DNA from: Gracilaria vermiculophylla
Taxonomy: Eukaryota > Rhodophyta > Florideophyceae > Gracilariales > Gracilariaceae
Length of the DNA: 64,000 bases
Assembly (NCBI GenBank): GCA_019155205.2
Contig: JAHNZQ020003146.1
Span: forward strand, 1,722,095 to 1,786,094
Reading direction: 5' to 3'
The notes below the pieces were generated by a model. The model made no database searches. It saw nothing but the letters and a program-made list of their open reading frames with translations, and was not told the origin of the DNA. Position 1 is the stretch's first letter. Each line of letters begins with the position of its first letter. The position numbers were made by a program, and so were the translations under genes. Positions 33,432-43,489 of this stretch are shown here, one piece after another.

Positions 33432-33956
33432 TCACTTTCCACTTCGTGTCGGTAAAGCCTTAGCACCGCCTTCCTTTCCATAAACAGCATAGTATCCCAG
33501 TCGTGCAATAGCACTGATGCCGACCAAAACGACTGCGATATTGCCATACATCTCTAGTCTGTACATCATTGTGAACATGGGCGACACCGTGACCATCCAT
33601 AGATGTGTCAGTGCCTCAAATTTTTTGCAATAGATGCGATGCCGGCCACCTAAACAGGGTAGAGAGATACTTACCTCCTGCATGACTCCCTTTCAGACCT
33701 TGCTTTGTCCAACAGCTTGCTTTCAAAGATCTATTAAATAGAACGTGGAATGTCAGAGATCTATGCGTTCAACAGTAGTCCCGCAAAAAATTAAATCTGT
33801 GTTTCTTTTTCCGGATTCCATCTATCACCACGTTTCGCAATGGATAAGGTCATCTTCACTTACAGGTTGTTCGAAAGGCAGCTTTTTAGCTTCAGCTCGC
33901 ATCGCTGTCCCTGAAATCAAACGCCGCAAAGGAAGCGTTGTTCTTGTTAAAGCCAT
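33432..33956 (-). CDS. Small single-pass membrane protein with mitochondrial-type N-terminus (three exons)
   Basis: I predict minus-strand exons 33,956-33,864, 33,730-33,675 and 33,558-33,432, joining in frame to 91 residues. The N-terminus MALTRTTLPLRRLISGTAMR is Arg/Thr-rich and acid-free, as in mitochondrial targeting peptides. A charged middle (SKLLDKARSERES) precedes one membrane helix (IAVVLVGISAIARLGYYAV) and a short Lys/Gly-rich tail. Donors are both GTAAGT; acceptors are TTTAATAG and TGTACAG. The size and topology suggest a small respiratory-chain or ATP-synthase accessory subunit, but I do not recognise the family. It faces the ATPase inhibitor gene tail to tail, 176 bases apart. 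Confidence 0.55.
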
Positions 33957-34387
33957 CTCGGGAGCAGAGACACTGAGAGCTTGTTTATGATCAGGACAAC
34001 AACAACTTGACCCACGGGAGCAATGCGAAATATCGAACCGATGAAGATAGAACAAAAGGGAATCTATTCGGGGAACAATAAGTCAGCAATTGCAGTTTGG
34101 AGCTTTAGGTAGCCTAAAGTAGCCGCACACATAGGTTAATCTTGTCATGTAGTGCACAGCAAAATGCTCAGCAAAATGCACCTATCGTAAATTTCATAAA
34201 ATCCATGCAGAGCGCTGAAAGCCAAGGCGTATCATTTAGTAGGTTTTGACCCGACCAGCTTGGACGAACATCTCGGACGAACTGTGACGATTCGACTGCA
34301 AAGGTTACGTCCCAAACCGCAGCAAAACGATTTCAAGATTCCGCATCGTTGAAGATAGCTTGATAGTGAAAATTTAGGGGACTTGCA
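33957..34387. promoter_or_regulatory. Divergent intergenic region between the small membrane protein and NSE3
   Basis: These 431 bases separate two genes transcribed away from each other, so both promoters should lie here. I see no strong TATA box at either start. A short direct repeat, CAGCAAAATGC, occurs twice near 34,157-34,180. No other feature is supported. Confidence 0.4.
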
Positions 34388-35290
34388 TTGACGTTCTATC
34401 CTAGAATGGGGCGTAAAAGATCATTATCCAACCGTGCTTCTCAAAGCCAGAATGTTGTCGAAGACGACGAAGTGTTAAACATGAACGGCTCTTCTGCCGC
34501 GGATAACAACTTTGTGGCACTAACAGAGGCGCAGCAGGATGAAATCACCAAGCGTATATCGCGAATGCTCATGTGGCGCCAGCATCGGAGGAGACCCGTA
34601 CGACGTGCAGACCTCAGTTCCTACGCCTTGAAAAACCTACCAAGCGCGCGTGGTAGGTCACGTGCGTTCAACACGGCATTTGTCAAAGCTCAAGATATGA
34701 TGCGCAGAACTCTTGCCTTAGAAGTAAAGGAAATTCAAAAGCTTACCAAGCGCAAAGTCGGAACTCAGTCGCGTTCGATTGCTTCTGCCTCTCAAAATTA
34801 CGGTTACGGATACGGGGCAAAGGGCTATATTTTGACAACGGACGTCACGAAACCCAGACAGGAGGTCTCAGACATTATGTGTGAAATTGGGTTCCTCACA
34901 CTTATTGCAGCTCTGATTGCTCTCCAACCAGGGTGCAGGATAGAAGAAGACACCTTCCATCATACACTGAGCAAATTGGGAGTGCATGTTCGTGAAAAAC
35001 AAGGACACAAGCAACTAAACAACGGAAATGTCAAAGATTTGCTGGAGAATAAGTTAGTTGACATGTGGTATTTGGAGAAGGAAAAAGAAGACAACGTGAC
35101 ATACTACTTGTTGGGTCCCAGGCTTCGCGCTGAACTATCAGATGAGGACTTGCTTGAATTTATTCATGCTGTCTATAAAGACGGCCCCAGTGGTCATGGC
35201 ATGCTTGATGAGAGCGGAAGAAATGAAATCAAAGCCCGCCTCAACGACGCATGGGGTCCAGAGGGTCCCCCGGAGGAACACGATGTATAG
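34388..35290 (+). CDS. NSE3: NSE3-like MAGE-domain protein (SMC5/6 complex subunit)
   Basis: 300 residues if the first ATG is used. A start six codons later (MGRKRSLSNRASQ) is equally plausible and gives a basic N-terminus. Residues 1-110 are polar and basic. From about residue 110 a MAGE homology domain with two winged-helix units is visible: AFVKAQDMMRRTLALEVKEI, then GYILTTDV, FLTLIAALIALQPGCRIEED, LLENKLVDMWYLEKEK, YYLLGPRLRAELSDEDLLEF. NSE3 pairs with NSE1 and NSE4 in the SMC5/6 complex and helps it bind DNA during repair. Length and domain position fit the single MAGE protein of most non-mammalian eukaryotes. The frame is uninterrupted. Confidence 0.85.
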   Translation: MTFYPRMGRKRSLSNRASQSQNVVEDDEVLNMNGSSAADNNFVALTEAQQDEITKRISRMLMWRQHRRRPVRRADLSSYALKNLPSARGRSRAFNTAFVKAQDMMRRTLALEVKEIQKLTKRKVGTQSRSIASASQNYGYGYGAKGYILTTDVTKPRQEVSDIMCEIGFLTLIAALIALQPGCRIEEDTFHHTLSKLGVHVREKQGHKQLNNGNVKDLLENKLVDMWYLEKEKEDNVTYYLLGPRLRAELSDEDLLEFIHAVYKDGPSGHGMLDESGRNEIKARLNDAWGPEGPPEEHDV

Positions 35291-36001
35291 AATTGAACAT
35301 GTTTCAATTATTTTTAGCCCTGTGCTTATCGACGAAATGGCAAACGAACATGCATAAAGGTTTTACGTGTTGGCCTGCGTTGAATTCAAATGCCTGATGC
35401 CATTTGATTTCCTGAAACTTTACTCTGCCTTGGCTTGTGTAGAAATCAATGGCTTAACGCCATTGATTATGTGAAGCTTTACTCTGCCCCATTCAAGACA
35501 GGCGCCAGCAATTTAGTACTTTACTTGTATTCACCTAACATTCACCCCGACATGCCACCCACTACTTCATCAGACCGGTTGCGTGGCATTCATGGAAAAA
35601 TGCTCCAATGTGAGAACAAAGCGTCGTGTATGGCATTTCATTTTAAATGAGTGTGACTCCTTTTTTTATGTAACGTACATGCCTCTATCCAGTAACGTCT
35701 TTCTTTGGCAGTCTGAACACCTTCAATTCACAACCGAACCCCGAATTGCTTGGGTAATGAATCCAAGTGCTCAAGGACTTCTCTGTCCGCCGCTTGCAAG
35801 CTGGTCACCCAAACCGTAAATTCCAGGAGTTCATTGAGCCTCATCAGATTTGCCACACGTTTACCTGCAGAATTCATCTTGCACGGCACAACGCTGATTT
35901 GCAAAAACACTTGTTACCCATTGGTTTTTTGTAAATGTGTAGGCTGTACTGATCCCGTTTTCCTTATCTCATGTCCTCTGCAGAAAACTATTTCCTTAAT
36001 C
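35291..36001. other. Intergenic region between NSE3 and the large helical protein gene
   Basis: A 711-base spacer. A frame open from 35,750 runs into the downstream gene, but its Cys/Leu-rich translation does not look like protein. CTCATGTCCTCTGCAG at about 35,970-35,984 resembles a splice acceptor, so a short upstream exon is possible. The similar phrases ATTCAAATGCCTGATGCCATTTGATT and TCAATGGCTTAACGCCATTGATT are imperfect repeats near 35,385 and 35,450. Confidence 0.4.
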
Positions 36002-39000
36002 ATGTTTCACCCTGTTTCCTTGAGCCAGAACAAGGATATCTCCGCTGAGCAGAAAAGACCGAAGGCAGGGCCAAGTACTTCAACTTCTGTTCCCGCACGC
36101 ACAATGGGACATACAAAACACAAAACCACCATCGAAACACATCTAGTGAACCCTTTATCTATTGCATCTGTTCAGCAAGTACCAAAAGTGATCAGACCCG
36201 TTCCTATACCTAATAAGGTATTGATTTCGTTCGACGACGATGAGATTACTTCTGACTCACAAGATTTTGGTGCTCGAAGATCTACGGATTGCCCTCTTTC
36301 CTTTTCGCAAGCATCTCAGTTATCCTTTCAAAATGAAGTCACGGGAACTGTCTCCTCAGCAACAGCAGATGGGGGATTAGAAGCCTCGAAAGAGAACAAA
36401 ATTGCTAAATGCCGAAGCTCTCTACATCAACTTGCCACGAACAAAGACGGTCATGTCAGAAATGAAGAACCTGAAGGCAAAACTTCTGACCGATATCGAG
36501 AGAAAGAAATGAAACAAAAACGGGATGGTGGCCTGAATTTGGGAACCAGGCACGTCATAAAATTCAATGCAGAAAGCTTTGGAAACTCTGGCGATGGGGA
36601 TCTGAGCGAAGAATCAATACATACCACTCAGTCTTCAATTCTTAGTCTCAGAGACATAGACAGCATCCCTCCCGCCTCTATCGTATCAATTGAGAGTCCT
36701 GCTTTCAGGCTTCGTCCAGATTCCCCCCATTGCACGGCAAATCATCCAGAGCAAGACACGAAGAAATTTTTAACCCCACCTTTGCATTTCGGATCTTCGA
36801 AAGATGAGGGAAGCAAGGATTCAAAAGCCAGTGGGTCTCTTTCATCGATGACATCCAGTAGAGGGGATGACCAAGTTTTGTTTGATTTACTCTCTTCATT
36901 TCAATCATCGGATGGTCATTTGTTTCAGGATCATACTCAAGATTCTGTTTCTTCTTCTTCCTCCTTCAAATCTGATGATGTGACGTCTATTAATCTGGAG
37001 TCAGCGAGAAAATCCGATTGGCGTCGCAAGGCTCGAGATCAAAAACGAGTTCTTCGCATCTTCGATCGACGGGTGAATTCAACTGATAGTCGTGACATCA
37101 TGGACAATCCTTGGTTTCAAGCCATGGCTATTGAAAGCGAACTGAGAGAGCATCAAACTACGTCACAATCAGAAATCTGTCCCCGTAATGTTGAGCAGAA
37201 AGGAAAACGAACGAAAATGTTGATGTTGGGTCGTTCGTTAAAGAACCAGGGAAAACGCAAAAAGCTTGAAAAAGATGGTATTTCTTCTAATCCATCTCCT
37301 GAAAGAATAGCGATTCCGAAGTTTCCATCTGGCAATTCGGCTTCGGATCGCGCTGAAGTTTCTATAGACATCGCGACGGAAGAGCTTCGCTATGTCCTTC
37401 GCAAAGCCATCTCCGGGAAACGACGCTTAGGTGATGTTCTCGAATGTATGATGCGTGTATACAGCCGACCGTCTGACAATACATTGCAGTTGCTGTACAA
37501 GTATTTCGGCTGTAGCAAAACAGTCGAAGCATCAATGAAGTGGATTCTCGAAGAATATAGGGTACTTCATGGAGTTTTCTCCAACTCAAAAGGTTCAAAA
37601 GCATACGAAGCTTACATAATCCTTTCGCGGATCTATCGAGAGATTCTTCTCCAAATCTTCACCACTGGGCCTAGCGCTGTTAGAAAGACTTTCTTGCACA
37701 GCAGCAAGGTGCGCGCAGCACTCATCCGGTTTTTTCAAGAGGATGTTCCTCGAGGAAGGCTAGAACTCAAGTCTTGGGCTAAAACTTCGATCACTATTTT
37801 CAAGATCTTAAGTAGCTTGATGTCCGAATATGCCCCAGAAGTCGTGCTCTTCATATCAAGCAAGGATGGGCTTATTCGTTCTATGATTGCGAAATATATT
37901 TGTTTTCCAGAAGTCGTATCGTTTGTATCAAAGTTGTGCGCTGCAGATGCTTTATCAGAGCCATCGGAGAATCATCTGCGATATGGTCCTCCGAACACTG
38001 ACGGAATTCTTCTGTTGGCAAAAGAAAATGTTATTGATACTCTGGCACAAACCTTTGTGAACTCCTGTAACGAAAAGTCTGAAAATTCCTCTGATCTAAC
38101 TCTGGAAATACAACGCAACTCTTTGCAATGCTTGAAGGACTTAAGCCTCAAAGCGGTAACCATGCCGAAATTCGGTAAGACCAATTGCTCCATGAACGCG
38201 AAGCAAATCAAAATGCTCAATACAGCTTTGGAGACCATTTCCCTCTTCTCAACAACAACCCATGTTCAAGAGGGAATCGAATACGCTCTCAAAAGACTCA
38301 AAAAGAGTAGCAACGCGAGCAAAGACAGTAATTATGAATTCGAGTGCAATTATCCTTTGATTCATGTGCTATCCTTATGCACCGACCTCCTTAATGCCGT
38401 GCTATCGGCATCTACGTCAAAGAAGTTCGCAGTTAAACGAACAATCGGAACGGTAAACACAACGAACCTGGAAGAAGTTTTGGTTTCGAAAATGGATGAT
38501 TTGTGTCACTTGCTCGTCCGAAAATATTCTCCTATGTCCACCTCTTCAACCCGGTTATGCATCATTCAGTTGCTTGGATGCCTGTTCGCGTCATGTGCCA
38601 AACATGTTTGGGATCATTTGTCGAACAAGAACGTACCTGAGCTCCTTCTGACTGTCGTAGAAGAAAGCGAACTCCCCACCATGATTCACCAGTCTGTGAT
38701 CGGATGCTTGGAGGCATCTCTGAGAAAAAAGGATGCAATGGTGCTGCGCAAACAGTGGATAGAAAATCTTGGGAGGAACCATGGATGGAGAACAGAAATG
38801 CTTCGCATCGTAGAAGATCCAGCACCATCGGAGGCTAAGTACTCTCGGCAGCGCCGTTCTCAGGTGCAATGCACTTATTTGGAAATGACATATACTCTAA
38901 TAGACATAGCGAATTCTGTATACAGAACAAATCTGAGCTCCTTTTTCGCCGCCCATAATGTTGAAGTGCCGTTTATAGAGAAGCTCGAAAGTGAAATGGC

Positions 39001-39121
39001 GAGATTAAGGGATGAACAGATCAAACCTTGCGGAGGCCCTAGACCTGAGGCGCACACAATTTCGGTACTTACATGTGCCGAGTCTCTCGCAGCTCGTCTG
39101 GACGACGTGAACGCAGTGTGA
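36002..39121 (+). CDS. Large protein with disordered N-terminus and helical-repeat C-terminus (1,039 aa), family uncertain
   Basis: I take the Met at 36,002 (MFHPVSLSQNK) as start because the translation becomes protein-like there. The open frame extends 84 codons further up. Residues 1-430 are Ser-, Lys- and Asp-rich and probably disordered, with charged KEKEMKQKRD-type stretches. Residues about 455-1020 are almost all amphipathic helix (ELRYVLRKAISGKRRLGDVL, NTLQLLYKYFGCSK, YPLIHVLSLCTDLLNAVLSA, LCIIQLLGCLFASCAKHVWD), suggesting an ARM/HEAT-like solenoid. Two weak ideas are a SAPS-domain PP6 phosphatase regulator, for the late helices, and a WAPL-like cohesin factor. I cannot support either. 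It is intronless and ends 194 bases from the convergent AP-3 sigma gene. Confidence 0.8.
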   Translation: MFHPVSLSQNKDISAEQKRPKAGPSTSTSVPARTMGHTKHKTTIETHLVNPLSIASVQQVPKVIRPVPIPNKVLISFDDDEITSDSQDFGARRSTDCPLSFSQASQLSFQNEVTGTVSSATADGGLEASKENKIAKCRSSLHQLATNKDGHVRNEEPEGKTSDRYREKEMKQKRDGGLNLGTRHVIKFNAESFGNSGDGDLSEESIHTTQSSILSLRDIDSIPPASIVSIESPAFRLRPDSPHCTANHPEQDTKKFLTPPLHFGSSKDEGSKDSKASGSLSSMTSSRGDDQVLFDLLSSFQSSDGHLFQDHTQDSVSSSSSFKSDDVTSINLESARKSDWRRKARDQKRVLRIFDRRVNSTDSRDIMDNPWFQAMAIESELREHQTTSQSEICPRNVEQKGKRTKMLMLGRSLKNQGKRKKLEKDGISSNPSPERIAIPKFPSGNSASDRAEVSIDIATEELRYVLRKAISGKRRLGDVLECMMRVYSRPSDNTLQLLYKYFGCSKTVEASMKWILEEYRVLHGVFSNSKGSKAYEAYIILSRIYREILLQIFTTGPSAVRKTFLHSSKVRAALIRFFQEDVPRGRLELKSWAKTSITIFKILSSLMSEYAPEVVLFISSKDGLIRSMIAKYICFPEVVSFVSKLCAADALSEPSENHLRYGPPNTDGILLLAKENVIDTLAQTFVNSCNEKSENSSDLTLEIQRNSLQCLKDLSLKAVTMPKFGKTNCSMNAKQIKMLNTALETISLFSTTTHVQEGIEYALKRLKKSSNASKDSNYEFECNYPLIHVLSLCTDLLNAVLSASTSKKFAVKRTIGTVNTTNLEEVLVSKMDDLCHLLVRKYSPMSTSSTRLCIIQLLGCLFASCAKHVWDHLSNKNVPELLLTVVEESELPTMIHQSVIGCLEASLRKKDAMVLRKQWIENLGRNHGWRTEMLRIVEDPAPSEAKYSRQRRSQVQCTYLEMTYTLIDIANSVYRTNLSSFFAAHNVEVPFIEKLESEMARLRDEQIKPCGGPRPEAHTISVLTCAESLAARLDDVNAV

Positions 39122-39314
39122 TTGGAACTCAACTACGATTTAGCTCGAGGTGAAAAGTTAAGCGGAGAGTGACCAGTGCGTAGAGCAGGAAAGCAACACA
39201 ATCCGCCGAGTTCCAGAATTCAGGTAGCTTTATGCGCCTAGATTATTAGGATAGCGATCATTCCCCATTACATTGACAAAAGGGCGTTTAGATGCAATAT
39301 TTTCTTGTAGAATG

Positions 39315-39824
39315 CTATCTGTAAACCCTTGACAGACTGAATGACCTGCCAGGAGAAACAAGAGAAGGTTTCGAAGCTTGAGACTCTGCCCGCTTCGCTT
39401 CCTGGAGGGCGGCCAGAATATCGGCCATGTTAGTTTCCAAAACGAGGCCACCAACGACAATTTCATCCAAAACATAGTGAATCTTGTTCATATAGAAAAT
39501 AAGATCAAGCTCACACACATTCTCAAAGCATCGATCGAGGGTTTCAACAAAGACTTGGATCAGGTCAAGAATACCTAGTTCACTCTCTGCCTCGTCGACA
39601 CAGAATACGAAAAACAGAGTAGCATAGTGACGGTATATTACCCGAACACCAGGCCCGAACATAGTACCGCCCTCTACAAAGTTGCAAAGACCATCACTGC
39701 GCTTTGAAACTATGGCGAACACATCGCGAATGAGTTGTTGCTGACGGTCCTCGGGAACATACTCGTAAAACTTTGTTAGCCGCGGTTGACCATGGTTGTT
39801 GAGAACTATTACGGCTTTAATCAT
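39315..39824 (-). CDS. AP3S: AP-3 adaptor complex sigma subunit
   Basis: 169 residues, the usual size for a sigma adaptin. The N-terminus MIKAVIVLNNHGQPRLTKFY, then DRQQQLIRDVFAIVSKR, CNFVEGG, IYRHYATLFFVFCVDEAESE, LGILDLIQVFVETLDRCFEN and VCELDLIFYMNKIHYVLDEI, is diagnostic of AP-3 sigma. It forms the small longin-like subunit of the AP-3 heterotetramer, which sorts cargo from endosomes or Golgi to lysosome-like or vacuolar compartments. GGLVLETNMADIL follows at residues 130-142. The C-terminal tail (SKPSLVSPGRSFSLSRVYR) is a short variable extension. There are no introns. Confidence 0.96.
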   Translation of the reverse strand: MIKAVIVLNNHGQPRLTKFYEYVPEDRQQQLIRDVFAIVSKRSDGLCNFVEGGTMFGPGVRVIYRHYATLFFVFCVDEAESELGILDLIQVFVETLDRCFENVCELDLIFYMNKIHYVLDEIVVGGLVLETNMADILAALQEAKRAESQASKPSLVSPGRSFSLSRVYR

Positions 39825-40444
39825 GATCGCGATGGTAAGATTGCTGGTTTTGAGATTTTGGAAGAAGATGTGATGAGACGAAGTGCCTCATTTGGGCTGG
39901 AGGCAAATCTCTGCATAAGACATGGATTGCTTCAAATTGGATATTTGACGGATACCTGGGTCGCTTTAATCCTGTGGCACCTTGACATCTCGAGAGGGGT
40001 ACCACAGGCTATCATGTATTCTACTTCGCTTTGGCGGGGCACAAAAAATACATGGTGACCCAGGATGCCTCGTCTGTCGACGGAGAAACGATTCTACTGT
40101 ATCTGAACCGTTTTCATTGGGCACCACGCTCTTGTGATTTGAGTGTTGATCCGATCCTATAGTTTTCAAACTTTAGAGGGACCGATGATGGCCCGCACTT
40201 CGCAAGCCAACTTGCTTTGTCCACTTGCATGATCTCTGCCGTTGTCGATGAGTTGGGGCATAGTCTGTCCCTTTCCAAAAGAGATTCTCATAGAGAGGTT
40301 TAACTTTTCACAACTTTCACTCCATCAGTGAAATTGATCTTTGGTGTGAAACATCGGTATCATTTCTGACATCGCGTTGAGCAATCCCGGCGTGTGTAAA
40401 ACACTTTGATCTAAGTATCTTGCAAGAATCTCCCGAGCGAAACA
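39825..40444. promoter_or_regulatory. Divergent intergenic region between AP3S and the BASS transporter gene
   Basis: These 620 bases hold the presumed promoters of two genes transcribed apart. No clear TATA or other named motif was found. The region has ordinary base composition and no recognisable repeat. Confidence 0.4.
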
Positions 40445-41731
40445 ATGCCATCCTCCCACGCGTTTATCTCGTCCTTATCGGCCTCTTACTTGCAGTTGTC
40501 TAGTTCTTCATCTTTTTTGCGCACAAGATGCCTCCCGAAAACTCATTCTCTTCACAATTTAGCGTTAAGGAGAAGATCGACGCCGGTACGACCGTGCATC
40601 AATCCATCAGAAAAAATTCAGAGATCTACCACAATAGCAATCGCCTCAGATGACTCGACACCAATATCTGAGCGCCCAAATGCCACTTTTCGGGAGAACG
40701 TCTGGAACGCTTATGTGCGTCTCTCTACCATAATCACGAATCTCTTTCCTCTTTGGACTGTTTTATGCGCCCTCTCAGCATTAAAGCGTCCTGCGCTTTA
40801 CACATGGTTGACCACACCGTATTTCACTCTCAGTCTCGGTATCCTAATGCTCAGTATGGGTATAACTCTTTCAATTGAAGACTTCAAACGCGTCTTACGA
40901 AGATTTGGGGCCGTGACAATCGGCTTTATGGGTTGTTATCTTCTTATGCCTTTGTTAGCTTTGTTTCTTGCCAAAGCTTTCAAACTCCCTGCTAATCTCG
41001 CTGCAGGAATAATCTTGGTTGGTGCAGTGAATGGCGGACAGGCTTCGAACTTGTGTACGTTTATTGCAAATGGCAACGTTGCGCTTTCGGTGATGATGAC
41101 TACGAGCACTACTCTCGGCGCCATCGTCATGACCCCTCTCATTAGCAAGCTTTTGATTGGAGCTGTGATTCCGGTTGACGCCGTGGGTATCGCCTGGTCG
41201 ACAATTCAAGTCGTCCTCTTTCCCATTGCACTCGGCATGCTTCTCAACAAGTACTGCAACGCCTTTGTTCGCGCAGTGTTGCCGTTCTCCCCAGTTTTGG
41301 GAGTCGCAGCAACGTGTCTCCTTGTGGGGTCTTCGGTAGCTCAATGTGCGACGCCGATTCTCCAGGCTGGAATCGCTTTGCAAATACCGATTCTGCTTTT
41401 GCATGTAATCGGTGGAATCTGTGGATATCTTTCGGTCGCTGTGGCTGGCTACGGAGAAGTAGTGAGACGCACCACTGCTATTGAAACGTCAATGAAGAGC
41501 AGTGCTTTTGGATTCTTACTTGCAACACTTCATTTTGGTGAGTACATGGTTCGTGTTCCATCAGCTGTTTCCGTTGTCTGGATGGCGTTGGTGGGTTCTA
41601 CAATGGCGGTGGTATGGCGCTACATTCCGGTCAGTAATAAGATTAGATTTGATCGCTCGCTAGCAGAAAAGAAAGGCCTCTTTGACAAGCGTTTGAAACC
41701 AACGTCACCAGAAGTAAGCGGTTCGGAGTAA
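40445..41731 (+). CDS. Plastid-targeted bile acid:sodium symporter family (BASS) transporter
   Basis: 428 residues. Residues 1-75 are Ser/Arg/Thr-rich, starting MPSSHAFISSLSASYLQLSS and SSSFLRTRC, and fit a plastid targeting peptide. From about residue 95 there are roughly nine or ten membrane helices. The family signature region lies at about 195-235: LVGAVNGGQASNLCTFIANG, NVALSVMMTTSTTLGAI, VMTPLISKLL. It corresponds to the GGxASN motif, near the sodium and substrate sites of BASS proteins. Later helices include RRTTAIETSMKSSAFGFLLA, typical of the C-terminal half. Plant plastid BASS proteins move pyruvate, 2-keto acids or glycolate with sodium. Which substrate applies here cannot be told. 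There are no introns. Confidence 0.9.
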   Translation: MPSSHAFISSLSASYLQLSSSSSFLRTRCLPKTHSLHNLALRRRSTPVRPCINPSEKIQRSTTIAIASDDSTPISERPNATFRENVWNAYVRLSTIITNLFPLWTVLCALSALKRPALYTWLTTPYFTLSLGILMLSMGITLSIEDFKRVLRRFGAVTIGFMGCYLLMPLLALFLAKAFKLPANLAAGIILVGAVNGGQASNLCTFIANGNVALSVMMTTSTTLGAIVMTPLISKLLIGAVIPVDAVGIAWSTIQVVLFPIALGMLLNKYCNAFVRAVLPFSPVLGVAATCLLVGSSVAQCATPILQAGIALQIPILLLHVIGGICGYLSVAVAGYGEVVRRTTAIETSMKSSAFGFLLATLHFGEYMVRVPSAVSVVWMALVGSTMAVVWRYIPVSNKIRFDRSLAEKKGLFDKRLKPTSPEVSGSE

Positions 41732-41992
41732 GAAATATGCTTGTCCGTCAGAAGGCGAAGCCAATGGTGGTCACAAGAAAAAAGAGTCAAGATCCGTTTG
41801 GCTTTTACGGAGTCACGAAGCCATTTAAAACGCAACTTGGTACATCTCCTTTCCCTCTGCTTCTTATGATGTACAGAGAGCTCGGATTTTCTTTGCTCGT
41901 GCTCTGTTAGCGCGTTCGCATCTCGCGGAAGAATCGTGTTCTATGCATGCCACGAAATCCTGCACCGATTGCTTTCTGAACAAAGAGTTATG

Positions 41993-42799
41993 TTACCTCC
42001 AGGAACCCCAGTCTAAGTACTTCAGTACTCCTTTGATCGCCCCCTGCTCCTTCAAGGAACCTTTTTCTCCCGCTTGGGAACTAGCATATGCACGGAGGAA
42101 GAAATACATGTAGAATCCAGCAAGAACAAGAACATCCGCCGTCCATATCAGCCCACAGTTCCTTGTCGCCGCAGGTAGACACACATTAATCAGGGGAATA
42201 GTCAAGAACGAAACGTTCAACGCACTTTTTTCAGCTTTGGCTGTCCCCTTTCTCGCCCGCAAGGCTGGAATCGTAAATAACCATGTTGTCCAAAATCCAA
42301 GAGCTTGGCCAACAAGTGGTACCGAATAACCAGGGACGGTGTCAAAAGATAGAACACCTCCGACGACAAGGAATACGGCAGCCTGGACGACGAAGACCCG
42401 TTTCAACCATGATTGCATCACCTGTCTTTTCTCACGAGTTATATCAGCTGTCAACTTTACAATTTTCTTTTGGATCACATTCTGCTCCTCGCTGTCTTCT
42501 TTGACACTTGGATATTCTTTCTGAAGCACATGCAGTTCTCTTGTCAGCTTCACAACCTTTCCAGCGTTGAGCAAATCGTCCAAATTGATGCCTTCTGCCG
42601 CTAATTCTGTACGAACTTGGGTTTCGACTGGATCTTGATCAGCCGTCATATGAAGAAACAATCTTCCTCGGCCACCGACTCTAAAAAAGAAACCCGTGTT
42701 ATTCGAACAGTATTTTTTGGTTCGATGGTGGAACACACTACTGAAAACATTGGCGAACGTAGTAGTGAAAGCTACCTGAGAAGGACTCATGACGGCCAA
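41993..42799 (-). CDS. Probable plastid membrane protein of unknown function (268 aa)
   Basis: 268 residues. The first 50 residues are rich in Thr, Ser, Phe and Arg with few acids (MAVMSPSQVAFTTTFANVFS to GRGRLFLHM), like an algal plastid targeting peptide. A soluble, probably coiled segment follows at 55-125 (LLNAGKVVKLTRELHVLQKE). Three or four membrane helices come next: VVQAAVFLVVGGVLSF, LGFWTTWLFTIPAL, VSFLTIPLINVCLPAATRN and ADVLVLAGFYMYFFLRAYA. The pattern is that of conserved photosynthetic-lineage membrane proteins, but I do not recognise the family. The gene is intronless and converges with the BASS gene, 261 bases apart. Confidence 0.75.
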   Translation of the reverse strand: MAVMSPSQVAFTTTFANVFSSVFHHRTKKYCSNNTGFFFRVGGRGRLFLHMTADQDPVETQVRTELAAEGINLDDLLNAGKVVKLTRELHVLQKEYPSVKEDSEEQNVIQKKIVKLTADITREKRQVMQSWLKRVFVVQAAVFLVVGGVLSFDTVPGYSVPLVGQALGFWTTWLFTIPALRARKGTAKAEKSALNVSFLTIPLINVCLPAATRNCGLIWTADVLVLAGFYMYFFLRAYASSQAGEKGSLKEQGAIKGVLKYLDWGSWR

Positions 42800-43489
42800 A
42801 CGAAATTTGATTTCGATAACTTCAAGACCGGTAAGACACTTTAACGTGCATGCTATGCACCACGCGACGAGACCACTAGCAAGACTTATTTTAAGTAGGC
42901 GACCCGACGCACTGCTCTTTGATTAGAAACGGAACCAATTAGAGTGAGAGTTCAAGTAACCTGTCACCTTCAAACTCATATCTTTTCAGAACTGTCGAAA
43001 TATACGAGAAACATGCAGCCCATCTGTTACTTTCGTTGGAAGCCGTCAGCTTTGCCTAAATCTCAGCACAGCTCTGGCGATGGACCACCGTTGAAAAATC
43101 ATTGAAAGGACGTAGATCCCGAATGCGCTTGAGGGCGCTACAGATATCACGCAGATTGGGTCAAAAAATATTTGTATTTCATTTTGAGCCGCAGATGAGC
43201 TTTGCGCAGTCTTTACTTTTTGGTCAGGTACAGTCCGCAAAATCTGAAAAAAGCCACCCCCTACTACAGATGTTGCTGAACAACTTTTCTTTCCCTGAAG
43301 CACATTCTTTCGTACGTGAAGTATAAGCCTGACATTCATAACCTATTTAAAAAGTTGCAGTACACTACGAAAATATCTGTGGCCTCCAGTAACCTAATCA
43401 CGATAGAGACCTGCGAAATACAATTGAATTCCAATTATACTTTCTCTTTCTCTTTCAAAAAAGCTCTCCACAAACCAAGTTCAGAAGAA
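42800..43489. other. Region between the plastid membrane protein gene and a decayed Tc1 element
   Basis: The left part should hold the promoter of the minus-strand gene ending at 42,799. From about 43,250 rightward the sequence becomes AT-rich and is probably the 5' untranslated part of the Tc1-like element at 43,490. Its terminal inverted repeat was not found. Nothing else is recognised. Confidence 0.4.

Noticed and set aside
35750..36001. Upstream extension of the large helical protein
   Set aside because: The 84 added residues are Cys/Leu-rich and unlike the hydrophilic start that follows. A splice-acceptor-like CTGCAG lies inside, so the open frame is probably untranslated or intronic.
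36002..39121. WAPL or SAPS-domain protein
   Set aside because: Only general helical character and a few loosely similar blocks support either idea; no diagnostic motif was seen.
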